Below, in pieces: positions 54,460 through 61,447 of a DNA stretch of 64,000 nt (position 1 is the first letter of the stretch; each line of letters begins with the position of its first letter). The notes under the pieces are model-generated. The model saw only the letters and a list, made by a program, of their open reading frames with translations. It was not told the origin of the DNA and made no database searches. This DNA comes from CAVYXK01 sp963708245 (GTDB lineage: Bacteria; Pseudomonadota; Alphaproteobacteria; Acetobacterales; Acetobacteraceae), in the NCBI GenBank assembly GCA_963708245.1, contig OY970201.1, positions 6,758,001 to 6,822,000 on the forward strand, read 5' to 3'. Both the position numbers and the translations under genes were made by a program.

Positions 54460-54831
54460 TCAGTCCGCCGCGCGAGCGCCCAATGGCCTGGTCCTCGCCG
54501 TCTTTTTTTGGGCGCCCGCACTGTGCTGATGGGCCCGCACGATGGTGCTGTCGATCATCGCGTATTCGTTGTCGGCATCGACGGCAAGATGCTGAAACAC
54601 TCGCTTCCAGACGCCGGATTTCGCCCAGCGACTGAAGCGCCGGTGGGTGTTCTTCCAGTCGCCGAAGCGTTCCGGCAGATCGCGCCAGGGAATGCCGGCC
54701 CGGTAGCGGTAGAGCACCGCTTCAACGAACCGGCGGTTGTCCGCCGCGGTCACGCCGACCGAACCCTTGCGGCCTGGCAAAAGGTCCTTGATCCGGTCCC
54801 ACTGGTCGTCGCGAAGTCCGTAGCGGCGCAT
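54460..54831 (-). CDS. IS5-family transposase, orfA
   Basis: N-terminal half of the transposase, 123 residues (MRRYGLRDDQWDRIKDLLPG...). It contains AGIPWRDLPERFGDWKNTHR and the first catalytic Asp region, AMIDSTIVRAHQHSAGAQKK. It ends out of frame shortly after the A-run at 54502-54509; a -1 slip there would fuse it with orfB. Confidence 0.88.
   Translation of the reverse strand: MRRYGLRDDQWDRIKDLLPGRKGSVGVTAADNRRFVEAVLYRYRAGIPWRDLPERFGDWKNTHRRFSRWAKSGVWKRVFQHLAVDADNEYAMIDSTIVRAHQHSAGAQKKTARTRPLGARAAD
54502..54508 (-). promoter_or_regulatory. Slippery heptamer A AAA AAG for -1 frameshifting
   Basis: On the reverse strand orfA is read CAA AAA AAG, giving the canonical heptamer A AAA AAG in frame. 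A -1 slip continues as KKDGEDQAIGRSRGGLSTK into orfB. This is the same arrangement used by many IS5/IS427 elements to make the full transposase. Confidence 0.8.
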
Positions 54832-55042
54832 CGGTCAGCTCCTGCAAAGCTGACCGTCTACGAATCGAAGAATGCGTCGCGCCGGAATCGGCTATCTCGC
54901 CATCTCCTGCTGATTACCGAACGGTGTTGCAATCCGGACTCACCAAGCCCGCTCTAACTGGCGAACCACTGGTCGGGATTTGACGACAGGCCCTAGAATC
55001 CCTGCAGCAGGGCAGGGCCATGAGCGAGGCCGCACGACGCAA

Positions 55043-55630
55043 ATGACGGCCGACGAGTTCTACGCCTGGGTCAGGACCCAGACCGAAGGGCGCTATGAAC
55101 TCGTCGACGGCGAGCCCGTGATGATGGCGGGCGCCACCAATCGGCATGACCGGGTCATACGGAACGCAATGCGCTACCTCGGCAATCATCTGGACGGCCA
55201 CCCCTGCCAGCCGTTCTCCAACGAGATTTACATCGTCATCCCGGCTGGCAACCGCCGCCAGGCGGATGGAGGCGTCGACTGCGGGACGCCCGATGACATG
55301 TCGATGGACGCGGACAGGCCAACCATGGTCCTGGAGGTGCTGTCGCCGAATACCCGCCAGTTCGACCGCTTCGAGAAGGTCGAGGAGTACAAGACCGTCC
55401 CGACGCTGGAATACATCGTGCTGGTCGATCCAGACTGCCCGCAGGTGCGCCTCTTCAGCCGCCTGCCTGACTGGAGCTGGACAAGCACCAGGCTCGCCGG
55501 CCTGGATGCGGAGTTGGAGTTGCCGCGGATCGACGTCCGGTTGCCACTGCGGGCGCTCTACGCCGGGCTGAGCTTCCAGTCCCGGCCAACTCGGGTCGAG
55601 CCGACCGAGTCATCGAGGTATTCCATCTGA
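55043..55630 (+). CDS. Uma2 family (DUF820) PD-(D/E)XK nuclease-fold protein
   Basis: From ATG 55043 (MTADEFYAWVRTQTEGRYEL) 195 residues. Core motifs: QADGGVDCG (Asp), TMVLEVLSPNTRQFDRFEKV (Glu and Lys) and EYKTVPTLEYIVLVDPD. Another ATG at 55019 reads MSEAARRK then stop; deleting one base would give MSEAARR-MTADEF, the usual Uma2 start, so the 5' end may carry a 1-bp frameshift. The IS5-type element ends 50 bp upstream and may have removed the native promoter. Confidence 0.82.
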   Translation: MTADEFYAWVRTQTEGRYELVDGEPVMMAGATNRHDRVIRNAMRYLGNHLDGHPCQPFSNEIYIVIPAGNRRQADGGVDCGTPDDMSMDADRPTMVLEVLSPNTRQFDRFEKVEEYKTVPTLEYIVLVDPDCPQVRLFSRLPDWSWTSTRLAGLDAELELPRIDVRLPLRALYAGLSFQSRPTRVEPTESSRYSI

Positions 55631-55648
55631 CGCCGCGCTTCCTTGCGC

Positions 55649-55763
55649 CTACAGCCATGTCACATAGCGACTGTGGCTGACGACCTTGGCGCCGATCTTG
55701 ATCAGCTTCTCGCGCTCCGGTGCAGCGGATCCGGAATGACGGTTGACGACCCAGGCCGGTCAT
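55649..55763 (-). pseudogene. C-terminal relic of another IS1380-like transposase, split by the IS at 55764
   Basis: The reverse strand encodes PEREKLIKIGAKVVSHSRYV and then a stop at 55649. This block is typical of the C-terminus of a different IS1380-type transposase. It is broken at 55763 by the inserted element; the sequence beyond the insertion (57426-57524) continues with weakly similar coding and has no intact frame. Confidence 0.6.
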
Positions 55764-57425
55764 CCTAAATCCGGCAGTTGAGTGATTGCGCGCCGCGGCT
55801 GAATCGGCAGATTTGGCCGGCATGAGCACAGAACAGAGATGTCTGGCGGTTCACCCCGCGGGTGAGCAACCGGAAGTTGCGCCGCATTCGGCGATTGCCG
55901 ATACCTTCGCCGGGCGCGTGCACGTGGAGTGGGACGCCGCCGCACCGGTGACGCCGTTCGGCCAACTGCCATTCTTCATCGACTACCTGAAGCAGGCCGG
56001 GTTGTTCGACAATTGGGTTGCCGACTGTCCGCTGCGGTTCACTAGCCCGAATGCACCGCGTACACGCGATCTGCTTGGCACCGTGCTGCTGTCTGTTCTG
56101 GCGGGTCACCGGCGCTATGCCCATGTGACCGCGCTGCGCTGCGATCCGGTGAACCCGCCGTTGCTCGGCATGCGCAAGGTGGTCAGCGAGGACTCGGTTC
56201 GCCGCGGGCTGGAGAAGATCGACGAAGCGCAAGGCTCGGCCTGGCTGCAAAACCACCTGGACTATTGCACCGCTCCGCTGCTCGGCGAGCCGTGGGTGCT
56301 CGACATCGATACCACCATCAAACCTTTGTATGGGCACCAGGAAGGCGCCGAGCTGGGCTATAATCCGCACAAGCCGGGTCGGCCGTCGCACTGCTATCAC
56401 AGCTACATGCTGTCGAACCTGCGGCTGGTGCTACGGGTCGAGGTATTGCCCGGCGATCAGCACAACGTCAGACACGCGACGGGCGGCTTGTGGGAGTTGC
56501 TGGATCATCTCGGAGCGGGGCAGCGGCCGTGGCTGCTGCGCGGAGACAAGTCGTGGGGCATCGAGCCGGTGATGGCGCGGGCCGAGCGGGAGGAGCTGGC
56601 GTATCTGTTCCGTCTGCGCATGACGAAAAACGTCACGCGGGCACTGCAACGGGCGATGCAGGCATCGGACTGGAAGGATGCCGGCCAGGGCTGGCAGGGC
56701 AAGGAGACGAGCCTGCGGCTGGAGGGCTGGAGCCGGCAGCGGAGAGTCATTCTGCTGCGCCGCCAACTGGCTGGTCCGCCGGCCGTCGATCATGGCGATC
56801 CGGCTCAGCGGCGACTTGGCTTCGTCGAGGTGGGCCCCGATCAGGAGGCGTGGGACTACGCTGCGCTGGTCACCTCAATGGACGATGAAATCCTGACGCT
56901 GGGGCAGTTGTATCGCGATCGGGCGGATTGCGAGAACGTTTTTGACGAGCTGAAGAACCAATGGGGTTGGGGCGGTTTCACGACACAGGACCTCACGCGG
57001 TGTCGGCTGCTGGCCGGTATCGTTGCACTGATCTACAACTGGTGGAGCCTGTTCGTCCGGCTGGCTGATCCGGAGCACCATCGGGAGGCGATCACCACCC
57101 GACCCTTGCTGCTGTCGGCGATCGCGCAGCGCACCCAACACGCCGGCCAGGTGAGGCTGACGATCAGCAGCGCGCATGGCGCGCGCGACAAGGCGAGGCA
57201 AGCTTACCTGCGCATCGCCGGCTTTCTTGACCGGCTGCGAAAAAGTGCGGAGCAGTTGGATCCGCTGCAACGCTGGTATCGCATCCTCAGTGAAGCGCTC
57301 CGCTACTTCTTGCATGGCCGGCAACTGCAGCCACCGCTTCGCCTGAGCCCGGCCTGAGCAATTACCCCAGGTTGTGGGTCGTCACTTCAGACCGGCGACG
57401 ATCGGACCCAACTGCCGGATTTAGG
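55764..57425 (+). mobile_element. IS1380-family insertion sequence with 5-bp target duplication
   Basis: A 1,662-bp element with terminal inverted repeats CCTAAATCCGGCAGTTG (55764-55780) and the complement CAACTGCCGGATTTAGG ending at 57425. GTCAT directly flanks both ends (55759-55763 and 57426-57430), a clean 5-bp duplication. Length, CCT ends and duplication size fit the IS1380 family. It is inserted within an older transposase relic and looks intact. Confidence 0.9.
55822..57357 (+). CDS. IS1380-family DDE transposase
   Basis: 511 residues from ATG 55822 (MSTEQRCLAVHPAGEQPEVA). LGEPWVLDIDTTIKPLYGHQ has the first catalytic Asp, GYNPHKPGRPSHCYHSYMLS is a family hallmark, and YRDRADCENVFDELKNQWGW carries the Glu. 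Start at the ATG rather than the TTG at 55786. The frame is uninterrupted, so the element may be active. Confidence 0.9.
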   Translation: MSTEQRCLAVHPAGEQPEVAPHSAIADTFAGRVHVEWDAAAPVTPFGQLPFFIDYLKQAGLFDNWVADCPLRFTSPNAPRTRDLLGTVLLSVLAGHRRYAHVTALRCDPVNPPLLGMRKVVSEDSVRRGLEKIDEAQGSAWLQNHLDYCTAPLLGEPWVLDIDTTIKPLYGHQEGAELGYNPHKPGRPSHCYHSYMLSNLRLVLRVEVLPGDQHNVRHATGGLWELLDHLGAGQRPWLLRGDKSWGIEPVMARAEREELAYLFRLRMTKNVTRALQRAMQASDWKDAGQGWQGKETSLRLEGWSRQRRVILLRRQLAGPPAVDHGDPAQRRLGFVEVGPDQEAWDYAALVTSMDDEILTLGQLYRDRADCENVFDELKNQWGWGGFTTQDLTRCRLLAGIVALIYNWWSLFVRLADPEHHREAITTRPLLLSAIAQRTQHAGQVRLTISSAHGARDKARQAYLRIAGFLDRLRKSAEQLDPLQRWYRILSEALRYFLHGRQLQPPLRLSPA

Positions 57426-57524
57426 GTCATAGTTCGGCTGCCAGGCGGTCCAGGAAGCCGATACTCCCACGAGGCTCTTGGCGGCGAACCTGAGGAATCC
57501 TAACTTGATGACTGTTAGTCGGGC
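57426..57524. other. Gap between IS1380 element and the giant NTPase gene
   Basis: Contains the right target duplication (57426-57430) and what may be the far side of the split transposase relic on the reverse strand. No intact gene. Confidence 0.4.
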
Positions 57525-60025
57525 TCAGTGGAGGTTTGGCGGTCCGACATGGCGGATCATAGGCTCGGCGTCTTCTCGCTCGCTTTCAACCGAACGCCAG
57601 CAGAGAGGTTCGACATGGAGTTGCCCTGCAAGGCTTTCCAACTGCAATCGACCGGCGCGGGTGAGTAAGATCAGAAATCCTTCGCCGCGCGCGCCGTCGT
57701 CACGTAGAATGCGCGGTCCTCCGTCGCGCCACCATATTGTCCGAGCAACAGGGGTGCCAGCACCATCCCGGTAGACGAACCGGCTTGCCGGGTGTGGCGA
57801 CCAACTAAGTCGCGTCGACCATAAAGGGCATACTATTGGCATATATTTCGGGATCGTTGGTACGACCGTTCCGTCCATCAGCGCGACAAAATGTCTGCTT
57901 GGTCTGCGGTAAATTGGGACGGGAGTCCCGAAGTCGATGGCTCTGGGTATTCCTCCCACGGCCCTTTCGACCGACCCACGATCGAGATGAGCGCCAGCAT
58001 GTGCTGCGACACGTTCAATTGCGATTCGCTTGCCAAAGGGATCGCGCTCGAAATACGAGATCTCAAGCAACACGGTTTCCTCGCCAAATTGCAACGGCCT
58101 AGCATCCCACGATCCGGCATCGAGCCACAATGAGTCCCTCGCCGAATAGCCGAGGTTGCTCAAATCAGGTCGAGGGATGGGTGCCGGACGCGCGGTAGGC
58201 TCAATCATCAGCTCGCCAATTGCCGGCGCACCAAGCTCATACAGGAGTATCGGAATGCTGCTCTGCTCCAGTCGGCCTGACTGTATGAGCTCTGCCACCA
58301 CGCGGCGGAGCGCGCGGATGGCCGCCCGCATGTGGGGAAGATCGAAGCTGAGGCGGAGTTCTAGACGGTCGAGACGGCTTACTATCGCCGACTGAGCGTC
58401 TGATCCAAAGGCAAGTAGCCCACCCTCTTCACTCATGAACTGATGGCAGCGACGGCGCAATTGCGGCAGACTTACTCCTGTCGCTTTGGATAGTATACGC
58501 AGCGGCCTCTCAAAAGCCCAGGTCCAATCGAACACGCCGTCAGAAGTGAGACCCTTGCACTGTGGGCCGTAACCGATAGGAGGCGTGAATTGCTCCGCTT
58601 CCTCATTGTCCTCAAGAACGATGGTGTAAAAGGCTGGCGGTGGGCGTCGCGGTGAAGTTATCGATTTGCCCCATGATTTGGCCAACTCCTTCGCACTCTC
58701 GATGAACGCTAGGTCCGCCCGAGCTATCCAGTCCTGCAAAACGCCTTCGTAGCGGTTTTTGATCTCCTCATCGTCTTTTCCTGCTCGGATCAATGCAAGC
58801 GCTTCGCACGGGCCATCACCGCTCTGATTGAATAGGCGTTCCAACAATGCAAACAAGACGGTGCGGCCACCTGGGGTAGTGCGTCCGAAAAATGCTCCGA
58901 TTCTAGCATGTCGCGACAGCTCTGGAACCTGAAGCACCAGCGCTACTTCATAAAGATGCGCCAGCAACTCCTCATCAGTAGTCGGATAAACCAACGGTGG
59001 GATATTTGAACTACTCGCTCGATAGTCGCGGAAGGTTTCGAGTTGCTCCGCGAGTAGCGCCCATATCGCAGCCCAATCCGTAGAAGGTGCAAGCAAGTCT
59101 ACTATATCCGGAAATTCAATTAGCAGCGACCAAGTCCATTCACGACCCTGGCTCAGATCTTTCGCTAGCTCTTTAAATGCCTGCCCGCGGGCGAGATCAC
59201 CCTCCAGCTCAATCAGACACCGATAGTAGTCCAACTTAACTCCGCCACGCCAGGTATCCCAGTAAGCGCGTTCACCCTGGCTCGGTCGGTGCCTACCTAA
59301 CAGTTCTCGTGCGTATGCGGCTTGGTTCTCTCTCATAGCTAGTCGAGCGACAGCGAGAGCTACGCGGGTGTCGCCAAGTAGCTCAGGATGCTGACGAATA
59401 AGTCTCTGTGCATCGAGGAGTTTGGCTGTGGGCAGTAAGCGCAAGACCGCTTCGAAGGCCCGGTACTGCGCTTCAGGCGGAATGTCGGAACTCAGTTGCT
59501 CGCTGAACTCCAGCAGTGACTGAACATTGCCAAATGGATCGGGCGAGGAATCGGATCGGTCTTCACTATCAGGCGGCGCTTCAGGCTGCCATCGGGCTAC
59601 GGAACGCTCCAATGCGGCCACATCTCCCTGTCGCGCGCGGGTCGCATCGAGCAGAGATCGAAGCAATGCGGCACGTGATGTGATTGAGCTCTCAGATGCG
59701 ATGCGGAAGCGAAGAAGTTCGCTGAGTTCTCGCACCTGGGCTTTTGGAACAAGTTCCAATGCAGATTGTATGAATTTCCTTGCGCCGTCCGTCGTGTAAT
59801 GGGGCTTGCGGTAATATGGTAGGACCAACCGCGCCCAACTGTGGGTCGCTACTAACGCTAGCTCCGGTCGCCGCTCGACAAGTCCAAGCAGCAGACTGTT
59901 CACCATTTCCGCCCAGTCGGTCAATCCCTTTGTCTCGAACAACGATGCGACACGAGCGCCAAGGTTAGGACTGGCAAGAGCCGCGTGTTGCAAGACAGCC
60001 GGAGTCAATCGGTACGCCGCGTTTC
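57525..60025 (-). pseudogene. Giant STAND NTPase gene, C-terminal part (after the IS256-type insertion)
   Basis: 830 codons from the target duplication (60018-60025) to the stop at 57525. The region is mostly paired alpha-helices of TPR-like character (AQVRELSELLRFRIASESSI, RALRRVVAELIQSGRLEQSS), then an unrecognised, more beta-rich end (ETVLLEISYFERDPFGKRIA, ASRFVYRDGAGTPVARTIWW). The apparent TTG start at 60008 is an artefact: joined to the other half, the frame reads through as ...RNAAYRLTPAVLQHAAL... The base composition is lower in GC than the core genes, which suggests transfer. No known domain is certain in this half. Confidence 0.8.
60018..60025. repeat. 8-bp target duplication, left copy
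   Basis: CGCGTTTC at 60018-60025 is repeated exactly at 61440-61447, immediately flanking the IS256-type element. An 8-bp duplication is normal for this family. Confidence 0.88.
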
Positions 60026-61439
60026 GGTCGTGTCGCAGAGTTGGTGGAAATTTGCGTAGCGTCGTCTCCGGCGGGCTCAGCTTATCGCGTTATGCAGCGA
60101 GATCAATGCATTGAGGAGCAGGCGCCTCGGCGAGTGTCTGCCATCCGTCCACCTTGCGCATGGTGATTTGGCCGGAGGCCAACAGCGCCCAGAACAGCAT
60201 GGCCGCGGTTTCCGCTGATGGAAGGACGGTCTGCGTCTTGATGCGGCGCTTGAACTCCTCGTGCAGCCGCTCGATCGCATTGGTGGTACGCGCCGATCGC
60301 CACTGGCTTTCGGGCAACCGGGTGAAGGTGAACAGCCGGTCTCCGGCTTCCTCCAGGCTGTCCGCCGCGGCGCGGCATTTCAGTCGCCACTTGCGGATGA
60401 ACGACTTGCGGCGCGCTTCGATCTCCTTCGCTGTCTTGGCGTAGATCATGCCGTTGTAGTCGCTCGAGATCTCTTCATGCAGCCGCTCAGGAGCGTGCGC
60501 CAGAAGGTTGCGATGCTTGTGCACCGTGCAGCGCTGCACCAAAGCCTCCGGCCACACTAGACCGAGTGCCTTCTCCAGCCCCGACGCGCCATCAATGATG
60601 ACGAAGCCGGGGGTCTTCAGACCGCGTGAGATCAGATCATCGAGCAGGCTGCGCCAGGCCGCCTCGCTCTCGCCACCCATGTTGCGCACCGCCAGCAGCA
60701 CCTTCTGGCCATCACGGCGAATACCCAGCACCACCAGCAGCGAGATCGACGTCGCCTTGCGGTCGAGCCGCACCCGTACCACCGTGCCATCGAGGATCAG
60801 CCGCACGGCGTCCTGTTCCGCCAGCGAGCGGCGGCACCACGCCTCCCAGGCGGCCTGCACTTTCCGCCAGACCCGGCTCACAGTATCTTTCGAAACTGCA
60901 CCTTTGAACAGCGCTGCTAACGCTCGCCGCACCCGGCGCGTGTTGCTGCCGGACAAGTAGGCGCCGGCAATCAGCGCCTCGACCTGCCGTGTCATTCGCG
61001 CATAGCGTGGCAACACCTTGCTGTGCCATTCCTGGCTCGTGCCATCGTCGCAGGTCAGCCGCGCTCGCGGCACGCTGATCGTCACCGGCCCGAATGAGCC
61101 GAGCAGTTGGCGTTTCCGCCGACCGTGGCGATACCCGACTCTCGCCCCCGCCGGCTCGGCGTCCACTGTCTGCCTCGGCCGCTGGTAGCGTGCACGGCCC
61201 AGCGCGTCGTTCAGCTCCTCATCCACCAGCACCTCGATGAAGCCGCGAATGCGCTCCCGGATGCCCAGCTCGATCGGATCGAACCACGCCTCGCCGAGGA
61301 AGGTCCGCGACTCGGTGGCGGCGTTTCTGCTATCCTTGTCCATGGTGTGGTCTCCTTCGGCGTCTCACCGCCGAGTCGGCTTGTTGTCTCAGCCGGAGAC
61401 TACACCACCTTGAATTTCAACCACTTCTGCGACGGCACC
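60026..61439 (-). mobile_element. IS256-family insertion sequence inside the giant NTPase gene
   Basis: A 1,414-bp element. The left end GGTCGTGTCGCAGAGTTGG and the right end, read inward on the other strand as GGTGCCGTCGCAGAAGTGG, are imperfect inverted repeats that continue for about 27 bp. Flanked by the 8-bp duplication CGCGTTTC. Encodes one complete Mutator-type transposase. Removing the element and one duplication restores the host gene frame exactly. Confidence 0.9.
60090..61343 (-). CDS. IS256-family (Mutator-type) transposase
   Basis: 417 residues, complete. DDE residues lie in VRLILDGTVVRVRL, PGFVIIDGASGLEKAL and ARTTNAIERLHEEFKRRIKT. ALVQRCTVHKHRNLLAHAPE is the family's C-x2-H region. 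The ATG at 61343 is about 96 bp from the right end. The gene appears functional. Confidence 0.93.
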   Translation of the reverse strand: MDKDSRNAATESRTFLGEAWFDPIELGIRERIRGFIEVLVDEELNDALGRARYQRPRQTVDAEPAGARVGYRHGRRKRQLLGSFGPVTISVPRARLTCDDGTSQEWHSKVLPRYARMTRQVEALIAGAYLSGSNTRRVRRALAALFKGAVSKDTVSRVWRKVQAAWEAWCRRSLAEQDAVRLILDGTVVRVRLDRKATSISLLVVLGIRRDGQKVLLAVRNMGGESEAAWRSLLDDLISRGLKTPGFVIIDGASGLEKALGLVWPEALVQRCTVHKHRNLLAHAPERLHEEISSDYNGMIYAKTAKEIEARRKSFIRKWRLKCRAAADSLEEAGDRLFTFTRLPESQWRSARTTNAIERLHEEFKRRIKTQTVLPSAETAAMLFWALLASGQITMRKVDGWQTLAEAPAPQCIDLAA

Positions 61440-61447
61440 CGCGTTTC
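61440..61447. repeat. 8-bp target duplication, right copy
   Basis: CGCGTTTC, identical to 60018-60025, bordering the right end of the IS256-type element and lying within the giant NTPase reading frame. Confidence 0.88.

Larger units (their letters stand above)
54064..54993 (-). mobile_element. IS5-family (IS427-like) insertion sequence
   Basis: A 930-bp element with near-perfect terminal inverted repeats: GGGCCTGTCGTCAA at 54064 and its complement TTGACGACAGGCCC ending at 54993. It is flanked by TA on both sides (54062-54063 and 54994-54995), the duplication expected of the IS427 group. It carries two overlapping reverse-strand frames joined by a -1 frameshift. The right repeat touches the upstream region of the second Uma2 gene. 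Confidence 0.88.

Noticed and set aside
57525..60008. Independent 827-residue protein starting at TTG 60008
   Set aside because: The frame continues upstream through the target duplication into the other half of the gene; the TTG is an internal Leu codon.
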